Of a DNA stretch of 64,000 nucleotides, positions 29,301-41,296 are shown piece by piece. Source of the stretch: Trochalopteron elliotii (Eukaryota > Chordata > Aves > Passeriformes > Leiothrichidae); the NCBI GenBank assembly GCA_024734555.1, contig JANPWX010000026.1, positions 3,153,695-3,217,694 on the forward strand, written 5' to 3'. Within the stretch, counting starts at the first letter, position 1; each line of letters starts with the position of its first letter. Below the pieces are notes generated by a model. It searched no databases and was not told the origin of the DNA. It saw nothing but the letters and a program-made list of their open reading frames with translations. The position numbers and the translations under genes are program-made.

Positions 29301-32300
29301 CAGTAAAACAAGAAGCAAGCCACATGCACGTTGTCTAAGGGCATCCTACAGATTAAAGGAAACTGGTTCATGAATTGGTCCCAAGCATTATTATATTTGT
29401 ATAGCAAAGACAGAGGATATTGTAGTGGAACTCTTTAACTATCAGAGAGACATTATACTATTTGCTTTTAATGCAATATACATACAATGCAATAAATACA
29501 CTACCAAAAAGCATTAGAGCAACTTGTGCGGAAAATTCCTTGCGGTATCATTACAACCCATATGTTTGAATTTAGTGACAAATTAAGTTGCGTCTGAAGT
29601 AAATCTAATCAACAGAACTTTAAGTATAAATTACTAGATATATCATAGTCTCATGGACAATACAAACTGTGCCCAACCAATAGAAGACACTGCATTTAAA
29701 TATTTTTTTTATCATTTCTTTTGCTTAATACCTGAGGTTGTTCAAATTAACTGGCAGCTGTACAAGAAACAATAAAAATTAGTTTAGTAACTTCACAAGG
29801 ATTACTCAGATTCTCAAAGTGAGCAAGCAGCAAATGGTTTAATATGGGTTTTTAGTACTGACAATATCTTTTGTTATTTACATTACTTCCTTAGTTTCCA
29901 GAAAAGTGTGTACAGAACATCTGGTAGGAGCATAAACAGCTATAATCCTTTCTATGGAGTCAGGCCTTACGTGACAAATCACCACAGTACTGCTAAGAGG
30001 CATATAATCAGAAATCATAGATTAAGCTTCACCCTCACACTGAATGGAAAATGTCTGCAGAGCTCAAGGAGAACAAGAGTCAGTAGATCTCTGTGAATCA
30101 GAAAGACCAGGGAGCATTATTACATTAGCTAACTAAGAGAAAATTTGTCTGGAAAGATGAATGCTAAGAAGATTTGAAGTCATTAAGGGAAGCACTCTAG
30201 CTCATGCTAGACTTAAAACTCCGGATTCATCCAATTTGTAGTAGTCCATAACACCATACATACAGGCCAGCAGCTGAACAAGCTGATGTGGCTGCTACAC
30301 GCAGAAGAGTGACTTGTAGTGACTGCAAATTATGTCAGCAACACACCAAATATTTCATCACATAACTTAAGTATTGACCACTGCAAAGACTCTCAAGACA
30401 CACTGTCTCTATTTACTTTATTCATACTCATCTCCTGTAGCAACTTTAAACCTAAATACTGGATTATATCTCCCATTTGGAATGCAGAGATATAGACACC
30501 CATTAAAGGAGAACTTTTATTAAAAGCTTCACAATTTTGACATCTGAATGAAGTCCATTAGCCCAATACTTATGGCAATGACTGAATTTAAACCCTGAGA
30601 TTAATTTTCAGTTAATTGCACAGATATTAAGAGTGATCACAGTAAGCCTGACTGTTCTTACTATTTTGAGAACTCAAGGTAATAACTACTAAGTCCTATT
30701 TCAGCAATGTTTGAAAACTATTTTCATGTTAAATAAAAAAATCAATGCTATACTGGATAGCAATACCATCTATAGTACAATAGAATGCAAAATTTCAGCA
30801 AAGTGCCCTGAACATCACAAAACCTAACTTTAAACTCCTGTTTTCAACTTCTGTGCATTTTAAAAAGCTTTGAGGAATACAGATATTCAAAAACATAGTT
30901 ATCGTAGACAATTATGTAAATTAAGTTAGCACTATGGAAGCATAATATTTCCATTCATCTCTTCCATTTTCATAGAACCATAGAAGGAGAAACATGTCTC
31001 ATTTTCACACTGAATGTGCTGTCTACACTATGAGCTTCATTCACTAGTTTTCAGAAGAATATTTTCATGTCTGATAAAGAGCATTTCTGGGCCAATTTCA
31101 CAGCTGTGTGTCAGACAGAAACAATAAAAAGATATGTTCACACTGGATTATTATTCAATTTGATCACATGTTCAAGACTTAAACATTTATAAATTACATT
31201 TTTTTTTTGCAATTACAAATATTATATGGCTCTGGTATATCCAGCTTGTCAAATCTTTTCAAAGATCAAATGTAATCCATCATTCTTTTTTTTTCTCTAA
31301 GTGCATTCATCTGCAACATCCAGCTACTCCCTTTGAATGCCAGTTTGTCTCATACTGCTATTCTCTTGAGTGTTTTTTTCCTTTTCATGCATCACCATAA
31401 AATTTTGCCTGGAAAGTACCAGAAATGTTACTATAATTTGGATAATAATTAGAAATTTCCTACTTATAAGATATATGTTATTACCTGAAATGGATGTTCT
31501 ACAGCAGGAGATCGTTTGGTTTGTAAAAAGTCTTATATCAGCTTGCCCATTATTCAAGATGTTGGTGATGTGTGAAATTACGTATACAAGCTTGCTAAAG
31601 ATATCAGTCAACATCTAAAAAGTCTCAGATGTACCAGAAGCCAAATTTAGGATCAAACAGTAAAATATTCAGTTTATCTAAAGGGATTTTAAAGAATTTG
31701 GCTAACCCTATTTACTTCTTTACACTCTGCTAAGAGAATTCAGTATTTATTTTCTTCTTTTTTTTTTCCTCCAAAGAAATCAGCAGCATAGATCCTCCTT
31801 CCTGCAAAATGTCTGTCTTTACATTATGGATTCTACAGATTCATCTCTGTTTTCTGTGCCACAGAAGTGAGAAATAAATATACGTGATCCAGGAAAAAAA
31901 CACTGTTCCCAGTCGTATTTAAGCAGTACCAAGTACTCTCCTTACACTGGAACAAACTCCCTTCACTCTAGACACATGACAAAAGGGCAGCAGTACCACT
32001 CCTCTGCTTCACTCCTGCAAAATAACTACCCCAGTTTTGAAAATCCAGAAACAGGGACTGATTAAAAGACAGGTATTAAAGAAACTGAGGTCTAAGGCAC
32101 ATAATTCAGTTGCCACAACTTAACAAGAAGTCATGCACCAAGAGAACACAGTAATAGACTATGCATGAGACCACATTTAAAAGAATTACACATTCAGGAG
32201 AATTTAGTGCAGAATGAGGGAAGAAAAATAGGTATCTTGCAGATGACATAGCAGGCTGAGAAAGTGAAAGGCTGAGATTTTGGAAAAAATATCTATAACC

Positions 32301-34776
32301 CCTGAAAAAATAGCAATTCTGTAAAGCTGAGATTGCTAAATTAATGTTTCTTTCAATCAGTGTGAATCACTAACTTCATGCCGAAAAGTGCCACAACACA
32401 GTCAGCTATTAGCTCTCCATCATCTTATACCCACCCATAAATATGACATACACTGACACAGCATACACTTGAGCTTTGACACAACTTGCAAATATATGCT
32501 TGCTTCTAGAAAGGCCATTCATTTCTTTACCCAGGAGATCCCCATTCCAGATTGACAAGTAAAATAGATGCTTTTCAAATCAGCCTAATGATTTGTTCAA
32601 CCCTGAGAGGCAAAATTTTGTTCTCAGTGGTAAATAATACTTTATCACGATGCCCAATTATTCTTTCCATTTAGCAGGCAAATGGGAATTAGTTCAAAGT
32701 CATACTGCTAGTTCTCTTTATAAATAATTTGGTACACATATTTAAGATGTCCATGATGGCTTCAGAAAATGTAAGGACACACACACAAACACATACAAAA
32801 CTCAAAACCAACACAGATTTTTCTATCTGCTAGACCTCAAGACAAGCAGGAATTAAATTAATGCCTAAATGCATCTAGTCACACAATTAAATGTATGCAA
32901 ATATCACTCCATAATGTTATAGATAACAATACCATTTTTTAAAATGGTTATAACAGCAAAAAGTAAAGTTAGTTAATAGACCTTGAAAACAGGGTACAAA
33001 GACTTTAGAATAATAAAGTCATTACAGAAGTTATAGTCTTATATGTATCTGAGAAAGACAAATCCAGTTTAAGCCTCACTGTAAAAGGACAGAAAATTTA
33101 GGGTAGCATCATGAAGCAAATGATCAGCCATTTCCTTCTGTTGATTCTATATTCCAACCTGCCTTATTGTGCTCCTTCCACAGGGTAATTCTAGACTGCA
33201 ATACCAAGATGGGAAAAAAAGGTTAAGAGCATGTGGTAACATTGTGCTCAGTCTATCACAATATATCCCAGTTTGGTTTACCATTATTTATCTGCATTTA
33301 TTCATAAACAATAGAATGGAAATATAAACACATTCAATGCTATCTTACAAAGAGCTTGTAGTGAGAAAGAGACAAGTTTTGTTACTGTCATGTTTAAACA
33401 TCAAGCATTGAAACAGACTTTTAATTTTTCTGTGAATCCTAGCACAGATAGAGAAAATAAGACTTTATCAAGATATAAATACAGATTCACCCATTAGTTG
33501 TGAGACACATTGAAAATGTGTTACCTCTGTGAAATATCCTTACCAGTACTGAATCTCTGCTGGACTTAAAACGAAAACTTGCAGATAACTTTTCTTGGGG
33601 AACCTACAGAGGTAAAGAAACATGTTAGAAAAAATCTTGAGAAAGAAGCAGATGACCAAGCCAGCAGAAGCACTGTTCCAGATGCACGGAGACTGAACAC
33701 TTAATTTTCAGTGTAGTTCTCAAGCATATAACTTGAGAACCATGCTCAGATACCACTTTTCTTAAGGCAGCCAGGATTCTGAGTACATTAACTGGAAGTG
33801 ATGCTTCACTTGTATTTTGCACAATTCTGGCACCTTTAACATAGAAGACAGTAAGGTTCAATATGTGTTTTGACTGAGGAAATATGCACCTATCTTGTGA
33901 AAAGAGCCTTGATAACCAGGCTATAACCTAGTCTGGAACAAGGCGCTCTCCTATGAAAATTGTTTCTCGGAGTACAGAGTTATTACAGGCTAATTAAAGA
34001 AAAAACAGAAATAATTCTACAAGCTGGTTACCAGAGCACTCAATATAGAATGAAGAGACTTGAATTCAGCATTTCTAATGGCTATTATTTATTCTACATT
34101 CTTTCTCAAGAATTCCTTACTGATAGGTCCATAGTCAGCTACTTACTTTAACATATGCTTACAGAACTAATCACAGGTTCATTTTGGGGTGAAATTACAA
34201 CAATTTAAATAAAAATTAGGATTCAGTCTTACCCAAGTATGATCTTTAATCATCTACATTCTTCTAAATCAACCCACTTATTTTACATTCCTGTCTCAGG
34301 GTGAAGGTGCACATTTATCTACAACAAGCTCAGAAATAGTCTAAAGACTTGTTAAACATTGATGGTTAACATCCAGGTCATTAAAATACAGCAAGAATCC
34401 TACTCAGAGAAGTTCAGGTTCTCAAGACTGAGTAGAACTTCAGTTTTGAAAATCAGCAATAGTGAGTAATTCCTCCTTCAATAACAACACTTAGTGAGGA
34501 ATGAGACAGATTTACTTTTAGCTCGTGTCCAAAATAGCCTTGTCAGTAAGAATCTACTGACTTAAACAGGCTTTGGAAAGATATGCAATACCAGAAAAAA
34601 AACATACTCATAGGTCAACCTCAAGTACTTGACTGGTTTGTTATGCAATTATTTTATGCTCAAAATGCTGAGATCTGGTGCTTATATAACATTAACAAGC
34701 CAAAATACACAATGTACAGTGAGTCAGAAAAGCAAATGTGTGTAATCTGTCATTCTCAAACGTTTAGGACTTGGCG
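26321..34776. other. Long non-coding stretch, nothing recognised
   Basis: About 8.5 kb, AT-rich, no gene, RNA or mobile element that I recognise. Several open frames of 60 to 107 codons occur (longest 28385-28708 minus) but they overlap frames on the other strand and lack motifs. At 30971-30990 the plus strand reads CATAGAACCATAGAAGGAG, which resembles a CR1 tail, but with no adjoining CR1 body I do not call it. A (CA)n-like run is present near 32775-32800. Confidence 0.55.
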
Positions 34777-35480
34777 TTTGTGAGTGACTGAGATGTTAAT
34801 GGTTAATGGCTCAAATATTTGGCCATTTGTAGAAGTGGCAGAGAACTTTGCTGGGGCCAGGTTTGCAATCTCAGAAGGGCAGGAGGGGAGGTTTTGAGCA
34901 CATAGTGGCAAAGGCTCTGGTCTGCTTAAGACAGAGGGGTCAACACTTGCCAGCAGAGGCTCTGGGGTTTGAGCCAGATAAGGGAAATGGCTGATTATTA
35001 GCAGATCCTGCAAGGTGGGATAGTGCTTTTCATCATGCCAGTGTCCTCCCTCCACCTCACCCTGGGGGAGGTCACATCCATATAGGATATTCACATTCAC
35101 TCTCAGGCCTGAGAATGTTCATCCCCTCTCACTGAGCATAGCTGGCTCAACTGCACTGACGTGAGAGGCAGCTTCATGTCTTAGAAGGGCTCATAAGGCA
35201 TCAAAGACCCCCAAAGCACCCCCCAGACTCATTTCTGGGGCCTTCCCGCAGGGCGCTGTGTGTGATCCTCAGTGTTGCAACAGACAGCGTAAAACTGCCC
35301 AGAGGAGGTACTGGGGCATTCCCATCTTACCTCAGTGTATTTATACCAATTGGACTTTGTGTTTCACAGGACTTCTCCCACTCCTGGCAGATCAAGACTG
35401 CAACCATCACTTTGACAAACAGACATTGAAACTGCAAAAATCAAGCCTCATCTCTGGATCATCAGGTGGTGATGTCTTTC
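34777..35480 (+). repeat. GC-richer block, possible LTR of an endogenous retrovirus
   Basis: This block stands out from its AT-rich surroundings by composition and by an LTR-like order on the plus strand: a candidate start TGTGAGTGACTG at 34777, a perfect palindrome TCTCAGGCCTGAGA at 35101-35114, then C-rich sequence with ATTTCTGGGGCCTTCCCGC at about 35231, then a TATA-like TTTATA at 35340. I could not find a target-site duplication or an AATAAA downstream, so both ends and the LTR assignment are uncertain. The 114-codon minus-strand frame inside (34756-35100) is low-complexity in character and not a known protein. It could instead be an unknown single-copy sequence. Confidence 0.35.
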
Positions 35481-38400
35481 TACTCTTATCTTTCTTCTCT
35501 TTTTTTTTAATGCATTTTCTGAAGTGTTATTTTTATTCCTTTATATTGCTGCATTTCTGTAGATAATAACAATCAAAATGGCTACATACTTGCTTTCCAT
35601 TGCAACCAAACTGTACTAAAGTAAACCATTTATATATATATGTTTATTTATAAACACCAGTCATTCAGTGTCATTTTACTCTAAAGAGTTAGTAGATCCC
35701 CCTGAGGAATCTATTACAAGAACCTGAGTTACCCTCACTGACAGGGGCAGGATGTAACAGCTCTCTAGTGTTTAAAAGTTTGTTAAATTAAATACAATGA
35801 AACAAACGGAAACCTGTTACGTCTCACTAATTAACAGAAAATGTCAAAATTAAGTGCAGTAATTACTTGAAATTTTGTGATTGTTTATTTGCCTATTTCA
35901 AATTACTTTTAAGGAAATAAGTGCAAGTGTAAGGCAGATTGTCTCCTGAGGATGTAGCTCAGTTTAAATGTCAGTGACTTCTTTCAAGATATAGAAAGAA
36001 GACAGAGTGGTTTCACGAGAAAATGATTGGCATTTCTCTCTTCTATTTCTAACCAGCATTTGGAACAATATAATGAAAAATATATTAAAAATTATATTTG
36101 AAAACTTCAAAAGAACTGAAGAGTTGTACATGTAGCTTCTGAAGAGATTTACACTGGATGCTTCCAGCTTTTTCAAGTCCCTTGAATACCTGAGACTCTC
36201 TAAAACAATTCAATCATTAGAGCCATAGGCAGAAATCCTTCTAAGGTGACATGCATTTGAAGTCCTAAAAAGAGATGATTTGGAGCTGTTTCCCAAACCT
36301 GATTTCAATCATAGTAGTATTAGAATATGTTTTCCACTATATTGGCTGACAATAGTTAACATTTCTACTGATAAAATAGTTCAATATAAAAAGTTATGAA
36401 AGCATTATCATATAATCTTGCATGTCTCTTAATAGTTGAGCACAGAGAGTAGCATGGAGCATACAGATGAGAATGACATGAAACAGAGACTGTGAGCTTG
36501 AGCTGTCAGTAGGTATCAAATCATCTTTTAACTCCATCATTGAGAAACTCAGCTCCTTTGGTCTTCCATTTTATGGGTGCTAACTGATTTGCAGTGTTAC
36601 CAAGTGATTTTGGGAAGCATGGTATGTAAATACATTAGACAGTACACCTATCAAAAAAATACGTGTGTCTAGTATTAAAAACATTTATTTCCACAAAGAG
36701 GTTATCAAGAAAAAGGAAAGTATACAAAAGTTTCAGGCCTGCACAAAGAACTGTAATTCTAATGAGTTTTTTTCACCATTTATAGAAACCTCAGAAAAAC
36801 TAAGCACAGCAGGGATCTGTGTTGTCATTAGTTACAAGACCCGGATACTACACAGTAGCAGTAATTTCATGAGCTTTGAAGTGACCACACTGTTACAGAA
36901 AAATACCATCTGGTGTTTTCCCCTGTTTCTCCATAAATGACATTTATACACTGGAGCTGCTCTAATCACCTATTCTCAAAAGGTGAAAACACTAAGCAGA
37001 TGTGAGTCAAAAGGAATTGTTTATATGGCATAGACTTCAGACAAGCAAATTCGACTTTTAAAGTTATTTTCCCCTACTAATAGTATAGTAATACTGTGAA
37101 GTAAAAAAAGCACAGGATTAAAAAAAAATCACAAAGAGAACAAACAAACAAACGTAAGACTCCACCATGAACCAGAACATAGAAGCTGTATATCTAGAAA
37201 AAGGTACAAGATTAACTTCTTGGAATCATAACCTGGAAATCTCAAAACACCAGATATTGCTTAGAGAATCTTCTGATCCATAAGATACATGCCACTAAAC
37301 AAGAAGAAGCTTTTACAAAGGAGTAAAAAAGGAAATCGTAAATTTTAAATTCCTCACCTGGATATGCATTTTGTAATGTCAAAAGCTGAGATTCACATTT
37401 GTAAGCCATACTTCTGTTCCCATTATCAACAATTGCAGTATAGGTAGGGGTTATATTTCCTTTTTCTAAAAAGAAGCAGTTCTGTAGCTGCTGTATTATT
37501 CACACCAACAGGACTAGTTCTGTTAAATTTACCTAGAAAAAAACAGCAGGGATAGGTACTTGGCTGACAGTGAGAAGACCTAAGTTTCAGTAATCATTGT
37601 GACAACCAGGTGGTGTTAGGCAAGGACACGTGCATTCCTGTTTATTCTCTTCAAGTATTAAAACTGTCCTATGGTTATTTTTCTGAAGGAGTCAGAAAGG
37701 AGTCAAATATATGAAAGAACCTAAAAATACACTATGCCATAAAGTTACAAATTATTACAAATTGTTGCAAATATTACAAATGACATAAAGTAAACTTAAT
37801 AAAGACAATGCAGACATGCAGGTTTTTTTCTGCACAATTAAATCACTTACAAATATATTTTTATCTATAGACATAACAAGATTTTTGAATGCCATCCAGA
37901 CTAAGTGATGAATAAGTGAGGTTTTCAACTGCTGCAGTGCCCACTTAGCTTAAACAAATTCTCCTTCTCTATCCCCTCAGAATCTTGTTTTTTCTCCTGA
38001 CTTACACAGTTTTCTCATTTCTCTCTATATGCTGTAAGGCATTATAGCTAAAGTTTTAGAAAGGGGAAATCTCACCAGACAACTGGCAATTGCTGCTGCT
38101 AAAAGTGCACTCATTCCCCCAACCCACTCTCTGTTAAATTGGCTCAGCAACCTCATGAAATTTCACCTTAAAAGGACAATTAATCCTCTGACCCAACAAA
38201 GTTGAGCCCTTAATCCATACCATATCACTTCAGGAACTCAATTACATTGAACTGTTCAATGAATTGTGATGCTAGTCTTTCTTCATTATAACTCCTTTTC
38301 AGTTAATTTATAATGAAATATTTGGACAGATTGTTACAATTATCTATCTTCTACTATCAGGAACTTTTCCTGCTTCTCTATGAATGATTCCTTATATTCA

Positions 38401-38724
38401 TAGTTATTTACACAGCAAATTTTACCTGTATACTAGCTAGTAGTCCTCCAACTTTCTTTTTTTTTTAATATTCTGCCAATAATTGTAATGAAATCACTTA
38501 CTTTTATTTTTACCCTGGTTTTACTTTCAATGCTGAGAATTAGTTCTTAAGTTAGTAGGCTATGCAAACTCAAGCTAAGTTTTAAGCATCTGCACTCACA
38601 GATCTGGGGCATTTTTGTTTAACATGAACCCTCAAGCAGCAGCAAGTAAAAAGTAAGAAATTCACTCCCTAATAAAGCTAATATTTTCCTGGGAGTCTCT
38701 GAAACCAAAACGTTTTACTGGCAC
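35481..38724. other. Non-coding stretch with minor simple repeats
   Basis: AT-rich sequence without recognised genes. Contains a short (TA)n run at about 35632-35641 and a degenerate tandem array at 37744-37782, listed separately. No element boundaries are visible. Confidence 0.55.
37744..37782. repeat. Degenerate 9-10 bp tandem repeat
   Basis: Four imperfect units of the type TTACAAATT follow one another (TTACAAATTA, TTACAAATTG, TTGCAAATA, TTACAAATG). The array is short, AT-rich and probably a slippage product. Confidence 0.75.
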
Positions 38725-38876
38725 TAGAACAAAACCAAACCAAACAAAACCAAAAAAAAAAACAAAAAACCTCACCAAACCAAAACCCCACATAAACAAA
38801 AAAACCCAAAAAAACAACAAAAACCAAAATCCACAAACAAACAAACAAACAAACAAACAAACAAACAAACAAACCC
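38725..38876. repeat. A-rich low-complexity tract with (CAAA)n microsatellite
   Basis: About 150 bases consist almost only of A and C on the plus strand. The right part (38834-38874) is a regular CAAA array of about ten units; the left part is an irregular mix of AAAACC and A runs. On the minus strand it yields spurious Phe/Val/Cys/Leu-rich frames (38662-38905), which I reject as genes. Likely length-variable between individuals. Confidence 0.95.
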
Positions 38877-39958
38877 CACCAAACTGGAAGAACAAATAAT
38901 TTCATGTCCTAGCCCACATGTAGATCTCTTGCATTAATGTTGCATTAATATATTGACCACAACACCATTGAGACTTCTGGCCATTTCATCTCACTGGAAT
39001 GAAAGTGACAATACCTGCGTGTGTCTCAGTCTTGGAGGTGTCTTGTTTCACTGCATTTTCAGTGGTAGCCAAAAGACAATGGAGTACATATAACAAAGTA
39101 GCATTCTTTACAGACACCTCTCTGTGCTATTCTTGAATACTGAAGAACAAGTAACTTAGTTGTCCTGGCTCATATTGTTCTACGGAGAACTGTTGCTAAA
39201 TCTTTTCATATGGGATAAGTCAGACCTTTTTAGTGAATAACTACTGCCATCTACTTATCTTTTCTAATGTCACTTTGAGACGTTTCATGTTATTGAGATC
39301 ACACTAAGCTGCACTGCACTGAAAATATTGATGGGGAATTTCTTTTTTTTTTTTCTTATACGATCTTGGATGAAATTTTTATAATAGGTAAATCTGTATT
39401 AATCCTTTCTGTGGATAATGACAAGGCAGAGTGAGCAGTTCTAATAAACTCTACCATAGCAGCAATGCTTTTATACTATTAAGCATATTGCTTCAGTGAT
39501 TAGTGTCAAACCAGGTCTGTGTTTCTCACTTGAATAAATAACTAAAGGAAAGACACAAGATAGAAATGTAGAATAATTGATAATTTTCTCAGTGGAGAGA
39601 AGTAACCTTTGGAAAATTGAGAGGGTCTATGTGGTTCGGCATACTTATCAATGAATAATCATTAATTGAATCACTGGTAATGAGAGTGAATAGTATGTTC
39701 AAAGAGTAGCCAATGATACAAAGTTATTCAAGTTGCTCCAGACAAAGTATATTGATTTTTAACAAGCAAGAAAACAAATTAAATTTTTAAACAGTTTTAA
39801 ATCACTTTTGAAGGTTATTGATAAGACAGAATTTTCTGTTCTCAAAGAAATCCAGAATCTAGTCACTTCCATTAAAACACAATACAGTCAGAATCTTGCA
39901 TTTCTGAATTAAGACTGAAGCTATCATTTCATTTTTCCATTCCAAACTTTACCTTTTA
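38877..39958. other. Non-coding stretch, nothing recognised
   Basis: AT-rich sequence between the microsatellite and the CR1 fragment. It has a poly-T run near 39345 and no coding, RNA or mobile-element signature. Confidence 0.55.
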
Positions 39959-40375
39959 GGATGCAGTGCGGTGGCCCTGTATACTAGGGAGTGTTTTAAT
40001 TGTTTAGAGCTAATGATGGTGAAGATAGGGTTGAGTATTTATAGACCAAGAAGGCAGACATCCTGGTGAGAGTCTCTTATAGACAATTTATGACCTTTGG
40101 AAGAAGGGGCAGGCATCTTTGCAGGACTACAAGTATCTTGTGAGGTTACGCAGGCAGAAAATTAGAAGGGGCAAACCCCAACTAGGACTTAATCTGGTTA
40201 CTGTCATAAAGGACAATAAAAATGGTTCTATAAATACATTAGCAACAAAGGGAGGGCTAAGGAGAATCTCCATGCTTTATTGGATGCAGGGGGAAACATA
40301 GTGACAAAGATAAGTACTTCATGCCTTCCTTACCTCAGATTTAATAGTAATACCAATTGCTCTCTAGGTACCCCT
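39959..40375 (+). repeat. CR1 retrotransposon, internally deleted ORF2 fragment
   Basis: Two separate parts of CR1 ORF2 are joined. Positions 39959 to about 40085 match the endonuclease domain region (GGTGGCCCTGTATACTAGGG, then TTAGAGCTAATGATGGTG, then GGCAGACATCCTGGTG, coding for 'KADILV'). Positions from about 40100 to 40375 match the linker between endonuclease and reverse transcriptase ('LQDYK' then 'DAGGNIVTK'). The sequence expected between them in a full element, several hundred bases, is missing. Unusually for CR1 there is no 3' end nearby, so the copy also lost its 3' part. It lies 0.5 kb from the solo LTR at 40852. Confidence 0.88.
40119..40375 (+). pseudogene. CR1 ORF2 linker region, broken
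   Basis: The translated plus strand gives recognisable CR1 ORF2 words. In one frame it reads 'QDYKYLVRL', 'KAKPQ'-like and 'VIKDNKNG'; in the next frame 'DAGGNIVTK' and then 'TNCSLGTP'. The shift between frames around 40200-40300 and the loss of the catalytic domains show that the copy is dead. In an intact element, ORF2 encodes an endonuclease plus reverse transcriptase that performs target-primed integration in the nucleus; neither catalytic core is present here. No host function is suggested. Confidence 0.8.
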
Positions 40376-40851
40376 CTTTTCTGGACATGTCTTGGCTTTC
40401 CAGCTTCAAAAAAGCATGACGCAGAAGGATTGAGAAATTTAAAGTGGTGGAAACAGGAGAAAACAAAACTGTGATAAGTCTGTACCTAGCAAAGCAAAAT
40501 GGTGATTAAATCACATAACCAAGGCAAACCACTCGTGAAGTTTTGGGATGGAAGAAAGAAGCTATCATATTTAGTGTATGTGTGTCACATTGCCTGAGTC
40601 AAAATGATAAATTGTAGGAATGCTGAAACTATGAGAATATAGTGTCTGGAAGAAAACTCTTTCCCTAGCTGTGTGTATTTCATTCACTCTCTTCTTTACT
40701 CCATTTGCTCTGCTGTCTCATGTCTGAGACGTATCAAATCAGTAGAGAATCAGTCATGGGTGAAGTCATGAGAAGCATTTGAAGATCAGACACAAAAACA
40801 AGCACAGGGGAATGAGCTTTCTGATGAACCACACAATCTAGAACTAGTAAG
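40376..40851. other. Spacer between CR1 fragment and solo LTR
   Basis: No similarity to the CR1 3' half is visible here, which is why I end the CR1 copy at 40375. The sequence is AT-rich and non-coding. The last six bases (40846-40851, AGTAAG) are the left target-site duplication of the LTR that follows. Confidence 0.5.
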
Positions 40852-41290
40852 TGTCGCTGGCGATGCGACTCGACCAGACCAGTCGGGGTGGCAATTGAAT
40901 AGGGACGGGTACAACAAAGGTTGTCCAAAAAACAATTTTAATAAAGGAGCAAACAAAAGAATAAATCGTACCCTGTATAGGACAATCTTAGAAGACCTGA
41001 CTACAGGGTAAACAAAACAATATATTACCTTTGTAACAGAACCATGAACCAATGAACAACTACACTACCATATATGTAAAATATTACCAACCAATCATTA
41101 ACAAGAACTCAAAACATTACCTTATATGGATCAACTATATTAACATAACCATTCCCATAATCTTGTTCTAATCTCCATAATCTAACCAGATGTTTCCCTT
41201 TCCAGCATCTCCCATGGCCTTAGACAGATGCCCACTTCGTTGTTGACCAGGGCCAACTCGCTCCCAGCCCCTGGTCGCCCAACTCCCACA
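40852..41290 (-). mobile_element. Solo LTR of an endogenous retrovirus, perfect 6-bp duplication
   Basis: A 439-bp element starting TGTCGCTGG and ending AACTCCCACA is flanked on both sides by AGTAAG (40846-40851 and 41291-41296). TG...CA ends with an exact 6-bp target-site duplication are diagnostic of retroviral integration, and 6 bp is typical of class II (ERVK-like) elements. I place it on the minus strand because there it has a TATA-like CATATAAGG (core at 41121-41126) and a downstream ATTAAA poly(A) signal (40937-40942), about 85 bases from the end. The immediate flanks are direct duplications, with no primer-binding site or polypurine tract, so this is a solo LTR left by LTR-LTR recombination. 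Five CpGs survive within about 40 bases (40853-40893), and the perfect duplication suggests a fairly recent insertion. No protein is encoded. Confidence 0.93.
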
Positions 41291-41296
41291 AGTAAG

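Noticed and set aside
30965..30992. CR1-like tail (TCATAGAACCATAGAAGG)
   Set aside because: There is no adjoining CR1 body on either side, and the match is only about 20 bases.
38834..38874. Regular array as a CRISPR
   Set aside because: The unit is a 4-bp microsatellite with no spacers, in vertebrate-type DNA.
38662..38905. Phe/Val/Cys/Leu-repeat minus-strand frames as a membrane or repeat protein
   Set aside because: They are translations of the (CAAA)n and A-rich tract in different frames.
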